Shown: positions 52,970-63,820 of the stretch, piece by piece | Layout of the letters: the number at the start of each line of letters is the position of its first letter | Numbering within the stretch: the first letter of the stretch is position 1 | Position numbers and translations under genes: made by a program | Assembly (NCBI RefSeq): GCF_023369555.1 | Contig: NZ_JACJVC010000008.1 | Span: forward strand, 1-64,000 | DNA from: Actinomyces sp. AC-20-1 | Lineage (GTDB): Bacteria > Actinomycetota > Actinomycetes > Actinomycetales > Actinomycetaceae | Reading direction: 5' to 3' | DNA length: 64,000 bases | The notes under the pieces: model-generated | Seen by the model: the letters and a program-made list of their open reading frames with translations, nothing else | Told to the model about the DNA's origin: nothing | Databases searched by the model: none

Positions 52970-53884
52970 TCACAGGGCGAGCGGCGCGCCCGTCAGGCGC
53001 TCGTAGGCCTCCAGGTAGCGCTCGCGCGTGCGCTCGACCACCTGCTCCGGCAGCGCCGGCGGCGCCTCGCCCGAGGCCCGGTCCCAGCCCGAGGCCGGGC
53101 CGGTGAGCCAGTCGCGCACGTACTGCTTGTCGAAGGACGGCGTCACCCGCCCCTCGACCCACTCATCCGCGGGCCAGAACCGGGAGGAGTCCGGGGTCAG
53201 CACCTCGTCGCCCAGCACCAGGGCGCCGTCCGCGCCCGCACCCAGCTCGAGCTTCGTGTCCGCCAGGATGATGCCGCGCTCGTGCGCGACCTCGGCCGCC
53301 CGCGAGTAGAGGGCGAGCGTCACCTCCCGCAGGGCCCTCGCCGTCGGCTCACCGACCATCTCGACCACCCGCTCGAAGGAGACGTTCTCGTCGTGGTCGC
53401 CCAGCTCCGCCTTCGCCGCCGGGGTGAAGACCGGCTGTGGCAGGCGCGAGGCCTCCACCAGGCCCTCGGGCAGGCTCACGCCGCACACCGACCGCGAGGC
53501 CTGGTACTCCACCAGCCCGGAACCGGTGAGGTAGCCGCGGGCCACGCACTCCACCGGGTACATGTCCAGGCGGCGGCACACCATCGCCCGGCCCGCCACC
53601 TCGGCGGGCACGTCCGTGACCGAGACCATGTGGTTCTCCACGACGTCCGCCAGCTGCTCGAACCACCAGGCGGACAGCGCCGTGAGCACCTTGCCCTTGT
53701 CCGGCACCGGGGTGGACAGGACGAAGTCGTAGGCGCTGACGCGGTCCGAGGCGACGACGAGGAGCACGTCCTGGCCGGCCCAGGGGCCGCCGTCGGGGGC
53801 GTAGACGTCACGGACCTTCCCGGAGGACACGTGGGTCCAGCCGGCGAGCACGGGGGCGGGAGGGATGACGGGGGCGAGGCTCAT
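52970..53884 (-). CDS. purC: SAICAR synthase (phosphoribosylaminoimidazole-succinocarboxamide synthase)
   Basis: This enzyme adds aspartate to CAIR using ATP. The 304 residues are the actinobacterial PurC length. Motifs are [60 protein letters not shown] and ADTKLELG. The start ATG 53884 is preferred to the frame's earlier in-frame codon at 53938. It is upstream of purS-purQ on the same strand. Confidence 0.97.
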   Translation of the reverse strand: MSLAPVIPPAPVLAGWTHVSSGKVRDVYAPDGGPWAGQDVLLVVASDRVSAYDFVLSTPVPDKGKVLTALSAWWFEQLADVVENHMVSVTDVPAEVAGRAMVCRRLDMYPVECVARGYLTGSGLVEYQASRSVCGVSLPEGLVEASRLPQPVFTPAAKAELGDHDENVSFERVVEMVGEPTARALREVTLALYSRAAEVAHERGIILADTKLELGAGADGALVLGDEVLTPDSSRFWPADEWVEGRVTPSFDKQYVRDWLTGPASGWDRASGEAPPALPEQVVERTRERYLEAYERLTGAPLAL

Positions 53885-53965
53885 GGGCACATCGTGCCAC
53901 CCGGGCAGCCCGACGGACGCGGCGCCCGCCCGGCGCACCCCGCCTCACGGGTCGCACGCCAGCCC

Positions 53966-54470
53966 TCAGGGCTCCTCCCGAGCCGCCAGCGACACCACCA
54001 CGCCGCTGCGCGGGTACCACGTGAGCAGGACATCGGCCTCCCCCTCCAGGCCGTGGCACAGGGCAGCCGGGTCCGCGCCGACCTGCGCGGAGTAGACGTC
54101 CAGCCACTCCAGCCGCTGCTCCTGCGCGGGCAGCCGCAGGGTGAGGTAGTCGTAACGCCTGCGCGGGACGAGGTTGGGCAGGTCGTCATAGCGGCAGGCG
54201 ACGGCGAGAGTCTGCGGGCCGTCGGCGAGGTCGGACGTGTAGTCCTCGACCCGGTCAACGCTCACGGCCAGGGCTGCCAACGGTGCGGCGGTGCACGCGA
54301 CGATGAGGGCAACCCCGCCGGCGAGGCGCGCCGCGCGCCGCCCTGGAGACGTCGCGCTCGTAGGTTGTGGGCGTGCGGGGAATGTAGGGGACCCAGCCGT
54401 AGAGCGATCCCGTTAGCACCCCGTCCGGGTGGCGATCCGGGTCGGGGATGTACCCGTAGCCCTCGCTCAT
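53966..54470 (-). pseudogene. Small single-pass membrane protein gene with probable frameshift
   Basis: From ATG 54470 a plausible start (MSEGYGYIPDPDRHPDGVL) runs to about TPTTYERDVS, then turns into Arg-rich nonsense. The neighbouring frame from about 54370 gives RRAARLAGGVALIVAC and LAALAVSVDRVEDYT (a membrane helix), then a globular domain ending LLTWYPRSGVVVSL at 53966. Removing one base would give one 167-residue protein with a short N-terminal part, one membrane helix and an external domain. Otherwise the second part would need a TTG start at 54280. The function is not recognised. It begins 8 bp after purD. Confidence 0.55.
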
Positions 54471-54478
54471 GGCACCGC

Positions 54479-55744
54479 TCAGCGGCCGGCGGCGATGTCC
54501 GTGCGGTACTGGGCACCCTCGAGGTGGATGCGCGAGACGGCCTCGTAGGCGCGGGCACGGGCCTGCTCGACGTCGTCCCCCAGGGCGACGACGGACAGGA
54601 CGCGCCCGCCCGTGGCCACGAGCTCGCCGTCGTCACTCAGTCCCGTGCCGGCGTGCAGGACGTGGACGCCCGCAACGGCCTCGGCGGCCTCGATCCCCGT
54701 GATGACACCGCCGGTGGTGACCGTGCCCGGGTAGCCGGGGGCCGCGAGGACGATGTCCACGGCCGCCTGCTCGGACCAGGTGGGGGGCTCGACCTCGTGG
54801 AGCCTGCCGGTCGCGCAGGCGAGCAGCAGCTCGGGCAGTGAGGAGGTCAGGCGCGCGAGCACGGCCTGGGTCTCCGGGTCGCCGAAGCGCACGTTGAACT
54901 CCACGACGCGCAGGCCCTGAGCCGTCAGGGCGAGGCCGCAGTACAGCAGGCCCGTGAAGGGGGTTCCGCGGCGGGCCATCTCGTCCACGACTGGCTGGGC
55001 GACCTCGCGCACGACCTGCTCGCCCAGGTCCTCGGGCGCCCACGTCAGGGGCGTGTAGGCGCCCATGCCACCGGTGTTGGGGCCGGCGTCGCCGTCGGCC
55101 AGGCGCTTGAAGTCCTGGGCGGGGGCCAGCGGCCGCACGGTGGCCCCGTCGCACACGCAGAACAGGGAGACCTCCGGGCCGTCGAGGAAGTCCTCGACCA
55201 CGACGCGCCCACCCTCCTTGCCCAGGCAGGCCAGGCCGTGCGCCAGGGCCGCCTCGCGGTCCGAGGTGACGACGACGCCCTTGCCGGCGGCCAGGCCGTC
55301 GTCCTTGACGACGTGGGGGGCGCCGAAGCGGTCCAGTGCCGCCTCGAGCTCCTCGCGGGTCGCGCACACCGCGGCCTCGGCCGTGGGCACGCCCGCCGCC
55401 TCCATGACCTCCTTGGCGAAGGCCTTGGAGCCCTCGAGGCGGGCCGCCTCGGCGCCGGGTCCGAAGACGGGCACGCCCGCCTCGCGCAGAGCGTCGGCGA
55501 CACCCGCGACGAGCGGGGCCTCCGGGCCGATGACGACGAGGTCGGCCTGCATCTCCCGGGCGAGGGGGACGACGTCCTCGGCGGAGGCGGGGTCGGCCTT
55601 GATGGTGGTGGCGGTGCCGGTGGGCAGAGCGACGGTGGCGATGCCGGGGTTGCCGGGGACGGCGACGAGCTCGGAGGCGGCGGGGGCGAGGGCACGGGCG
55701 AGGGCGTGCTCGCGCGCGCCGGAGCCCAGGAGCAGGATCTTCAC
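54479..55744 (-). CDS. purD: Phosphoribosylamine-glycine ligase
   Basis: This enzyme makes glycinamide ribotide, the second purine step. The 421 residues begin KILLLGSGAREHALARAL and show the ATP-grasp motifs VVKDDGLAAGKGVVV, GPNTGGMGAYTP, FTGLLYCGLAL and EFNVRFGDPETQAVL, all diagnostic. The start is GTG at 55744, 22 bp from a 120-bp repeat that fills much of the divergent gap to the DUF559 gene. The small membrane-protein gene follows after 8 bp. Confidence 0.97.
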   Translation of the reverse strand: MKILLLGSGAREHALARALAPAASELVAVPGNPGIATVALPTGTATTIKADPASAEDVVPLAREMQADLVVIGPEAPLVAGVADALREAGVPVFGPGAEAARLEGSKAFAKEVMEAAGVPTAEAAVCATREELEAALDRFGAPHVVKDDGLAAGKGVVVTSDREAALAHGLACLGKEGGRVVVEDFLDGPEVSLFCVCDGATVRPLAPAQDFKRLADGDAGPNTGGMGAYTPLTWAPEDLGEQVVREVAQPVVDEMARRGTPFTGLLYCGLALTAQGLRVVEFNVRFGDPETQAVLARLTSSLPELLLACATGRLHEVEPPTWSEQAAVDIVLAAPGYPGTVTTGGVITGIEAAEAVAGVHVLHAGTGLSDDGELVATGGRVLSVVALGDDVEQARARAYEAVSRIHLEGAQYRTDIAAGR

Positions 55745-55765
55745 GGTGGCAGCGTAGCGGGCCGG

Positions 55766-55885
55766 TGTCACGATCCAGGCCATTGGGGCCGGGGCACCCG
55801 CCAGAGGCCGGGCCCAATCGCAGCATCCTGCGGCTGCGGCTGGCAGCGCCCCGGTGCCGGGCGGGCAATGGCCTGGATCGTGACA
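55766..55885 (+). repeat. 120-bp interspersed element, copy 3
   Basis: Ends TGTCACGATCCAGGCCATTG and CAATGGCCTGGATCGTGACA are perfect 20-bp inverted repeats. The subterminal GGCAC/GTGCC also pairs. Internal sequence (CCAGAGG, GGGC, TCCTGCGGCT) is shared with copy 4 in the same orientation. It lies in the purD/DUF559 divergent gap. Confidence 0.92.
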
Positions 55886-56001
55886 GCCCGGGCCGTCCTC
55901 GGGCTCCACAGGCCCGGCCCGCAGGCCGCTCACGGGCGCGCGTCCACAGCAGCAGCCCCGCACCGTTGCCGCCCGGACGCGCCTGCGCTGCGATCACCCG
56001 T

Positions 56002-56889
56002 ATGAGACACGACCTCATTGACCGCGTCCGCCTCGCCGGCGGCGCCTCGCGCGTGCGGGACCTGCGCCTCAGCCGCACCGAGAGACGTCGGCTGGACCTC
56101 CTCATCGCGCAGCACGAGCTGCTCCCGCACCCCCACGGCACGGTGAGCCTGCCCGGCACGCACCCGGCGGTCACCCTCGCCCGGGTCCACGGGGGCTTCC
56201 TCTCCTGCACGGTCGCCGCACGCGCGCACGGGCTCGAGGTGCCCTCCTGGTGCCGGGGCGCCGACCACGTCATCGTCCCTCATGGACGCGGTTTCCCACC
56301 CGTGGCGGGCGAGCACGTGCACGTCTCGAGGCGGGTGCCGCGCCCGCCGAACGACCGCCCTCCGCTCCTGCCCCTCGAGGAGACGCTCGCCCACCTGCTC
56401 ATGTGCACCCGCGTCTCCACCCTCGAGGCGCTGTGCCCGGTGGACCAGGCCCTGCACGAGAGGCGGGTGAGCGTCGAGCAGCTCCGGGCGGCGCTCGGGC
56501 GGGGACGCGGCAGCGCCCTGGGGCGCCGGCGGCTGGCACTGGCGAGCGGGCGCTGCCGCTCACCGCTGGAGACCTCGGTGCGGCTCGACCTCATTGGTGC
56601 GGGGCTCAGGCACCGCGACGGCGTTCCGGTCCGCGGGGTCGGGGAGGTCGACTTCATCGTGGAGGGGGTCATCGTCCTGGAGACGGACGGCGCGTCCTAC
56701 CACTCGGAGCCGGAGCAGTTCGCCCGGGACCGGTGGCGCGACCGCCAGCTGACGAGGCTCGGCTACCGTCCGATGCGCTTCACGCGCCAGGAGGTCATCT
56801 CCCACCGGGTGGTGGAGGACGTGCGGGCGGTGCTGCGGCGCATCGCGCAGGAGCGTCACCACCCAGGTGTCACGATCCAGGCCATTTGA
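56002..56889 (+). CDS. DUF559-domain protein (restriction-endonuclease-like fold)
   Basis: This 295-residue protein has a helical N-terminal half with a winged-helix-like start (LIDRVRLAGGASRVRDLRLS). A C-terminal DUF559/Vsr-like nuclease fold follows: GVGEVDFIVEGVIVLETDG (catalytic Asp and Glu) and RDRWRDRQLTRLGYRPMRFT. This layout is common in actinobacteria, often read as a type IV toxin-like or nuclease protein. Its role is unproven. The gene lies between two same-orientation 120-bp elements; copy 4 supplies its last seven codons including the stop (VTIQAI). It has no operon partner. Confidence 0.85.
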   Translation: MRHDLIDRVRLAGGASRVRDLRLSRTERRRLDLLIAQHELLPHPHGTVSLPGTHPAVTLARVHGGFLSCTVAARAHGLEVPSWCRGADHVIVPHGRGFPPVAGEHVHVSRRVPRPPNDRPPLLPLEETLAHLLMCTRVSTLEALCPVDQALHERRVSVEQLRAALGRGRGSALGRRRLALASGRCRSPLETSVRLDLIGAGLRHRDGVPVRGVGEVDFIVEGVIVLETDGASYHSEPEQFARDRWRDRQLTRLGYRPMRFTRQEVISHRVVEDVRAVLRRIAQERHHPGVTIQAI

Positions 56890-56987
56890 GCAGGGGAACC
56901 CACCAGAGGGCGGGCACAACCGCGCAGTCCTGCGGCTTCGGCCCACAGCACCCCGGTGCCGGCCGGGCAATGGCCTGGATCGTGACA
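56868..56987 (+). repeat. 120-bp interspersed element, copy 4, overlapping the DUF559 gene end
   Basis: Left end TGTCACGATCCAGGCCATTT and right end CAATGGCCTGGATCGTGACA are inverted repeats with one mismatch. It begins 22 bp before the DUF559 stop codon. Internal similarity to copy 3 is clear and the orientation is the same. Confidence 0.92.
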
Positions 56988-57002
56988 GCCCCCGGCGCAC
57001 GC

Positions 57003-57034
57003 GACAGGGCCCCCGGCGAACCGGGGGCCCTGTC
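57003..57034 (-). terminator. Terminator downstream of pckG
   Basis: GACAGGGCCCCCGG (57003-57016) pairs perfectly with CCGGGGGCCCTGTC (57021-57034) around CGAA. It starts 21 bp past the pckG stop on the minus strand. Confidence 0.85.
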
Positions 57035-57054
57035 ACTCAGGCGGCTGAGGCGGC

Positions 57055-58899
57055 TCAGGCCTTGGCGGCCGCGATGCGCTCGCGGAACTTGGCGAGCTCC
57101 TCACGGATCGCCGCGGGGACCTTGTCACCGAACTTGGCGAAGTACTGCTCGGTGTCGTCCATCTCGGCGGCCCAGGCGTCCGGGTCGATGTCGTACATCT
57201 TGGCCCAGTCCTCCTCGGTCACGTCCGTGCCCTCGAGGTTGAAGTCCTCGCGCTTGGGGTAGATGCCCGTGACGCCCTCGACGCCCTCGACCTCGCCGGA
57301 GGCGCGGCGCACGATCCAGTCCAGGACGCGCGAGTTGTCGCCGTAGCCCGGCCAGAGGAACTTGCCGTCCTCGTCCTTGCGGAACCAGTTGACCTGGTAG
57401 ACCTTCGGGAAGCTCTCGCCCAGCTGCTCCTGGACCTCGAGCCAGTGGCCCCAGTAGTCGGCCATGTTGTAGCCGCAGAAGGGCAGCATGGCGAAGGGGT
57501 CGTGGCGCAGGGAGCCGGCCTTGACGTCCGTGGCGGCGGCGGTGACCTCGGAGGCCACGGAGGCGCCGATGAACACGCCGTGGGCGGGCGAGTACTGCTC
57601 GGCGACGAGCGGCACGTTGGTGGCGCGGCGGCCACCGAAGAGGATCGCGTCGATGGCGACGCCCTCAGGAGCCTCCCAGTCGGGGCAGATGATCGGGCAC
57701 TGCGCGGCCGGGGTGGTGAAGCGCGAGTTCGGGTGCGCGGCCTTCTTGCCCTCGGCGGCGTCCGCCTTGGTGAAGTCGTTGCCGTGCCAGTCGATGAGGT
57801 GCTCGGGCTGCTCGGCGTCGATGCCCTCCCACCACACGTCGCCGTCGTCCGTGAGGGCGACGTTCGTGAAGATGGTGTTGGCCTTCATGGTCTCCATGGC
57901 CATCGGGTTCGTCTTGTAGGACGTGCCCGGGGCGACGCCGAAGAAGCCGGCCTCGGGGTTGATGGCGCGCAGGCGGCCGTCCTCGCCCTGACGCATCCAG
58001 GCGATGTCGTCACCGACGGTCTCGACCTTGTAGCCCTCGATGGTGGGCTCGAGCATGGCGAGGTTGGTCTTGCCGCAGGCCGAGGGGAAGGCGGCGGTGA
58101 CGTGGTACTGCTTGCCGGACTTCTCGTCGGTCAGGCGCAGGATGAGCATGTGCTCGGCCATCCAGCTGTCGCGGCGGGCCATCGTGGAGGCGATGCGCAG
58201 CGCGTAGCACTTCTTGCCGAGCAGGGCGTTGCCGCCGTAGCCGGAGCCGTAGGACCAGATCTCGTTGGTCTCGGGGAAGTGGGTGATGTACTTCTCCTCG
58301 TTGCACGGCCAGGTGGTGTCCTCCTGACCGGGGGCGAGGGGGGCGCCGACGGAGTGGACGGCGGGGACCCACGGACGGCCCTCGTTGATGAGGTCCATCG
58401 CCTTGGTGCCGATGCGCGCCATGATGCGCATGTTGACGACGACGTAGGGGGAGTCGGTGATCTCGATGCCCAGCTGGGAGATCGGGCCGCCGAGGGGGCC
58501 CATCGAGAAGGGGATGATGTACATCGTGCGGCCGGCGTAGGTGCCGTCGAACTTCTCGTTGAGGATGGCCTTCATCTCGGCCGGGTCGTACCAGTTGTTG
58601 GTGGGACCCGCGTCCTCCTCCTTCTCGGAGCAGATGTAGGTGCGGGACTCCACGCGGGCCACGTCGCTCGGCAGGGAGCGGGCCAGGAAGGAGTTCGGGC
58701 GCTTCTCGGGGTTGAGGCGGGTGAACATGCCCGACTCGACCATCTCGGAGGTGAGGCGGTCCCACTCCTCGTCGGTGCCGTCAGTGAAGTAGACCTTCTC
58801 CGGCTTGCCGAGCTCGGCGATGCGGATCGCGAACTCGATAACGTCCTCGGGAGCGTTGGCGGGCGCCGCAGCGCGAACGTCCTGGGCGGTCACAGTCAT
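57055..58899 (-). CDS. pckG: Phosphoenolpyruvate carboxykinase (GTP)
   Basis: This enzyme interconverts oxaloacetate and PEP using GTP. The 614 residues are the normal length. The P-loop is [12 protein letters not shown], the substrate and Mn regions are [20 protein letters not shown] and [20 protein letters not shown], and the guanine-binding part is [22 protein letters not shown] 58899. Its upstream leader contains CCCATC/GATGGG and CTTAGG/CCTAAG inverted repeats, so control at transcription or leader level is possible. It ends with a strong hairpin. Confidence 0.97.
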   Translation of the reverse strand: MTVTAQDVRAAAPANAPEDVIEFAIRIAELGKPEKVYFTDGTDEEWDRLTSEMVESGMFTRLNPEKRPNSFLARSLPSDVARVESRTYICSEKEEDAGPTNNWYDPAEMKAILNEKFDGTYAGRTMYIIPFSMGPLGGPISQLGIEITDSPYVVVNMRIMARIGTKAMDLINEGRPWVPAVHSVGAPLAPGQEDTTWPCNEEKYITHFPETNEIWSYGSGYGGNALLGKKCYALRIASTMARRDSWMAEHMLILRLTDEKSGKQYHVTAAFPSACGKTNLAMLEPTIEGYKVETVGDDIAWMRQGEDGRLRAINPEAGFFGVAPGTSYKTNPMAMETMKANTIFTNVALTDDGDVWWEGIDAEQPEHLIDWHGNDFTKADAAEGKKAAHPNSRFTTPAAQCPIICPDWEAPEGVAIDAILFGGRRATNVPLVAEQYSPAHGVFIGASVASEVTAAATDVKAGSLRHDPFAMLPFCGYNMADYWGHWLEVQEQLGESFPKVYQVNWFRKDEDGKFLWPGYGDNSRVLDWIVRRASGEVEGVEGVTGIYPKREDFNLEGTDVTEEDWAKMYDIDPDAWAAEMDDTEQYFAKFGDKVPAAIREELAKFRERIAAAKA

Positions 58900-58941
58900 G
58901 TGTGAGTCCCTTCCTTGGATTCTTGACTCTGGTGGTCAGGT

Positions 58942-58992
58942 CCCATCCTCTCTCAGATGGGTGCGGCTTTCACCTCCACTTAGGTCCCTAAG
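58942..58992 (-). promoter_or_regulatory. Two inverted repeats in the pckG promoter/leader region
   Basis: CCCATC (about 58942) and GATGGG pair over an 8-nt loop. CTTAGG (58979-58984) and CCTAAG (58987-58992) form a perfect 6-bp dyad with a 2-nt spacer. Both lie 43-93 bp upstream of the pckG ATG in the divergent gap. They are operator candidates only. Confidence 0.4.
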
Positions 58993-59081
58993 AGCGAAAT
59001 CGGCACCGGCCCGCCGCGTGGTCTCCATCACAGGACGGGAGGTCGTCGTTCCCCGGCTCCCGGCACCGCTAGCGTCGTCCC

Positions 59082-59837
59082 GTGCCCGACCTTCACCACC
59101 GCCCCTCGCCTCGCCCCATCCGCCTGCTCGCCGCGACTGGGCTGCTCGCGGCCGTCCTGGCGGGATGTACCGCGCACATGGACATGACGCTGAGCGAGAA
59201 CGGCACCTACGACGTCGTCCTCGACATGCGCGACTCGACCGGCACCGTCCTGACCGCGGACACCGACTGCGCCGACTACGCCGACCCCGCGCTCGTGGGC
59301 GCCTCCGAGGGAGCGAGCGTCACCTCCCGGCCGGTCGGGTCGGCCGATGAGGCGGGCGGCGTCGGCTGCGAGGTGACGATCAGCGGAGTCGCGGTCCCCG
59401 AGGCCTCCGCCGTTGGCGCGTCGCCGGACGGCTCCGCCCCGCTGGTGGTGCGCGACGGCGAGCTCTACGTCGTGGACCTGTCCGCGCTCCAGGGCCTCTC
59501 CGGGTCCGACGCCGCCGCCAGTGACGGTGCACCGTCGCTGGCGGGGGTGGTGGACGCCCGCGTCACCCTCACCTTCCCCGGTGCCGTGGTCGAGTCGGGT
59601 GGTGGTCTCGTCGAGGGCACGAGCGTCACCTGGTCCGACGCCGACGTCCTCTCCTCCGGTGTCTCCGCCTCCGGTCACGCCAGCCCCGGCGCCGGCCTGA
59701 GCGCCTGGGACAGGTACTGGGGCTGGGCCGTCGGCGCCGTGGCAGTGGCCGGCGCCGCCGTCGGGGCGGCCGCCTGGCGCCGGTGGTCGGGAGCCCGGTC
59801 CGGGGCGCTCGACCTCCTGAGGCCCGGCCGCGTGTGA
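59082..59837 (+). CDS. LppM-like lipoprotein
   Basis: This 251-residue protein has a signal peptide (PIRLLAATGLLAAVLAGC) with lipobox LAGC. The mature domain begins MDMTLSENGTYDVVLDM, a pattern of the mycobacterial LppM domain, and includes VDARVTLTFPGAVVES. A C-terminal membrane helix (GWAVGAVAVAGAAVGAAAW) precedes a short charged tail. GTG start at 59082. The next gene encodes a paralog with the same plan. The function is unknown; LppM relatives are cell-surface proteins. Confidence 0.8.
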   Translation: MPDLHHRPSPRPIRLLAATGLLAAVLAGCTAHMDMTLSENGTYDVVLDMRDSTGTVLTADTDCADYADPALVGASEGASVTSRPVGSADEAGGVGCEVTISGVAVPEASAVGASPDGSAPLVVRDGELYVVDLSALQGLSGSDAAASDGAPSLAGVVDARVTLTFPGAVVESGGGLVEGTSVTWSDADVLSSGVSASGHASPGAGLSAWDRYWGWAVGAVAVAGAAVGAAAWRRWSGARSGALDLLRPGRV

Positions 59838-59942
59838 CGCCTCCGGGAGGCTGCGAGCGGCGGGACGCGCGCACCTGGCCGGCGGCGCCCGTACCCGCCC
59901 ACTCCCCTCTCCTGTCACGACACGTACCAGTAGACTCCGTGC

Positions 59943-60920
59943 ATGAGCACCCACTCCCTGCGGCGCCGTCTGGCAGCGCTAGCCATCCTCCCCATGGTCC
60001 TCGCGATGAGCGCCTGCGGTCTGAAGTACGACGTCACCATCCACGAGGGGGAGACGGTCGACTTCTCCTTCCTCGCGTGGGGCAGCGAGGTCACCGAGGA
60101 CTCGTGCGACGACGAGAGCACCATGAGCGACTCCGGCTACGAGATGACCTCGACCTTCACCGAGCATGACGGGCAGCCGGCCTGCCAGTCCGTCGCCAAG
60201 GACCTGCCACTGTCCGAGGTCAACTCCGAGGGCTCCCCGCTCCAGGTCACGCACAAGGGAGACCTCTACCTCGTCAGCTTCGAGGCGGGCGACACCAGCA
60301 GCCAGGTGGACAGTTACGAGGAGCTGGCCGGCGAGGAGTTCTCGGACTTCGAGGCCACCCTCACCATGACCTTCCCGGGCAAGGTCACCCAGGCCTCGGG
60401 CAACGCCGAGATCTCGGGCAACACCGTCACCTGGAACCTCATGGAGGAGAGCGGCACGCTGCACGCCGAGGGCAAGGACTCCGCCGGGCTGCCGCTCACG
60501 TGGATCATCGGCATCCTCGTCGGGGTGCTGGCCGTGGCCGGCGTCATCGTCGGCGTCGTGCTGGTCTCGCGCAAGAAGAAGGCTCCCGCCGGCGCCGTTC
60601 CCGCGTACCCGGCCCAGGGCTACGCGCCGCAGTACGGCCAGCCGGGCCAGCAGCCCCAGGCCCCGCAGGGCTACGGTCAGCCGGGTCAGCAGTACGGCCA
60701 GCCTGCGCAGGGCTACGGCCAGCCGGGCGCGCAGCCGGCGCCTCAGTCCTTCGCCCCCCAGCAGCCCGGTCAGGCGCCTCAGGGTTACGGCCAGCCCAGC
60801 CAGCAGGCAGCGCCGCCGTCCTTCGCCCCCCAGCAGCCCGAGCAGCCCTCCCAGGGTTACGGGCAGGCACCCCAGGGCTACGGCCAGAGCGCTCAGCCCG
60901 GCAGCCCCGACGGCCAGTAG
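59943..60920 (+). CDS. LppM-like lipoprotein with Gly-Tyr-Gln-Pro repeat tail
   Basis: This 325-residue paralog of the previous gene has lipobox MSAC, an LppM-type domain ([17 protein letters not shown], then [20 protein letters not shown] and [12 protein letters not shown]) and a membrane helix ([20 protein letters not shown]). After KKKAP it has about 110 residues of low-complexity GYGQP/QQ repeats, a disordered cytoplasmic tail like those of many actinobacterial membrane proteins. ATG 59943. Tandem arrangement with the previous gene suggests duplication. Confidence 0.8.
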   Translation: MSTHSLRRRLAALAILPMVLAMSACGLKYDVTIHEGETVDFSFLAWGSEVTEDSCDDESTMSDSGYEMTSTFTEHDGQPACQSVAKDLPLSEVNSEGSPLQVTHKGDLYLVSFEAGDTSSQVDSYEELAGEEFSDFEATLTMTFPGKVTQASGNAEISGNTVTWNLMEESGTLHAEGKDSAGLPLTWIIGILVGVLAVAGVIVGVVLVSRKKKAPAGAVPAYPAQGYAPQYGQPGQQPQAPQGYGQPGQQYGQPAQGYGQPGAQPAPQSFAPQQPGQAPQGYGQPSQQAAPPSFAPQQPEQPSQGYGQAPQGYGQSAQPGSPDGQ

Positions 60921-61030
60921 CCGAACGTCCCTCGTCCCGCCGCTGCCGGCCTCACGCACGGGCTGTGTCCAGCCCGAGTCCGGCCGCGCCCGTCCCACCT
61001 CCCACTGAGAGCCACAGCCCCCTCGGTCAA

Positions 61031-61099
61031 GGACAACGCATGAGAGCCTGGACAACCCGGTGGCATCAACCAGGTTGTCCAGGCTCCGTCACGTTGTCC
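61031..61099. repeat. Palindromic array of GGACAAC on a 19-bp period (2 direct + 2 inverted), copy 2
   Basis: GGACAAC starts at 61031 and 61050 (19 bp apart). GTTGTCC starts at 61074 and 61093 (19 bp apart). The centre is 17 nt (61057-61073), the same as in the larger array at 29572. CGTCACGTTGTCC followed by TGGCG is common to both. It lies between the converging LppM-like and purA genes. Confidence 0.88.
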
Positions 61100-61140
61100 T
61101 GGCGCGGACGGGCCGGTGCGGCCAGACCGGCGCTGGCCCG

Positions 61141-62625
<1,485 letters not shown>

Positions 62626-62650
62626 TCAACGGGCCGGGCGGGAGCCGGGC

Positions 62651-63706
62651 TCAGTGCTGCTTGGAGGCGGAGCCGACGGAGCCCAGGCGCTCGCAGGCCT
62701 CGACGACGCGGGCGGCCATGCCCTTCTCGGCGGCCTTGCCCCAGGCGCGCGGGTCGTAGGCCTTCTTGTTGCCGACCTCGCCGTCGATCTTGAGCACGCC
62801 GTCGTAGTTCTTGAGCATGTGGTCGACGACCGGGCGCGTGAAGGCGTACTGGGTGTCGGTGTCCACGTTCATCTTGATGACGCCGTTGCGCACGGCCGTG
62901 GCGATCTCCTCGGCGGTGGAGCCGGAGCCGCCGTGCATGACGAGGTCGAAGGGGGTCTTCTTGTCGCCGACCTTGGTGGCCAGGCGGTCACCGAGGCGCT
63001 GGGCGACCTCGGCCTGGATCTCGCCCAGGAGCTCGGGCTTGAGCTTGACGTGGCCGGGCTTGTAGGCGCCGTGCACGTTGCCGAAGGTGAGGGCGGTGGT
63101 GTAGCGGCCGTTCTCGCCCAGGCCCAGGGCCTCGACGGCGGCCCAGGCGTCGTCCGCCGTGGTGTAGAGGTTGGCGTTCTCGTCGCCCTTGATGCCGTCC
63201 TCCTCGCCGCCGACGGCGCCGATCTCGATCTCGAGGATGGTGTTGGCCTGCTTGGACAGGGCGAGCAGCTCGACGGCGATGCGGATGTTCTCCTCGAGGG
63301 TCTCGGCGGAGCCGTCCCACATGTGGGACTGGAAGGCGGTGGGCTCACCGCGCTTGGCCTGCTCGACCTCGATCTCGAGCAGCGGGCGCAGCCACGGGTC
63401 GATCATGCCCTTGGGGCAGTGGTCGGTGTGGAGCGCGAAGGTGATGGGGTACAGGCCCTCGATCGCGTAGGCGTACGCGGACATGGCGAGAGAGCCCTTG
63501 ACCTTGTCGCCGCGGGAGGAGCCGGACCAGTAGGCGGCGCCACCGTTGGAGACCTGGATGATGCCGTCGGACTCGGCCTCGGCGAAGCCCTGGAGGGCGG
63601 CGGAGAGGGTCTGGGACGAAGTCACGTTGATCGCGGGGATGGCGTAGCCGCCAGCCTTCGCGCGGTCGAGCATGTCGGCGTAGGACTCCGGGGTTGCAAT
63701 GGCCAC
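62651..63706 (-). CDS. fba: Class II fructose-bisphosphate aldolase
   Basis: This zinc enzyme splits fructose-1,6-bisphosphate into triose phosphates. The 351 residues begin (GTG at 63706, strong CAGGAGG upstream) AIATPESYADMLDRAKAGGY. Zinc/catalytic stretches are FALHTDHCPKG, EEDGIKGDENANLYT and VHGAYKPGHVKLKP. FDLVMHGGSGSTAEE and MNVDTDTQYAFTRP close the active site. It is preceded by the RNA methyltransferase fragment and followed by a terminator. Confidence 0.97.
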   Translation of the reverse strand: MAIATPESYADMLDRAKAGGYAIPAINVTSSQTLSAALQGFAEAESDGIIQVSNGGAAYWSGSSRGDKVKGSLAMSAYAYAIEGLYPITFALHTDHCPKGMIDPWLRPLLEIEVEQAKRGEPTAFQSHMWDGSAETLEENIRIAVELLALSKQANTILEIEIGAVGGEEDGIKGDENANLYTTADDAWAAVEALGLGENGRYTTALTFGNVHGAYKPGHVKLKPELLGEIQAEVAQRLGDRLATKVGDKKTPFDLVMHGGSGSTAEEIATAVRNGVIKMNVDTDTQYAFTRPVVDHMLKNYDGVLKIDGEVGNKKAYDPRAWGKAAEKGMAARVVEACERLGSVGSASKQH

Positions 63707-63820
63707 TGTGTGCCTCCTGAGTGTCAAAGTGCAGTGGTGCGTGCCGATTCTCCCACGGAACGCACCCGGCGGGTACCGGATCATGGTCCCGGGGCGCAGG
63801 CGCCCGGGCGGCCCGGGCGC

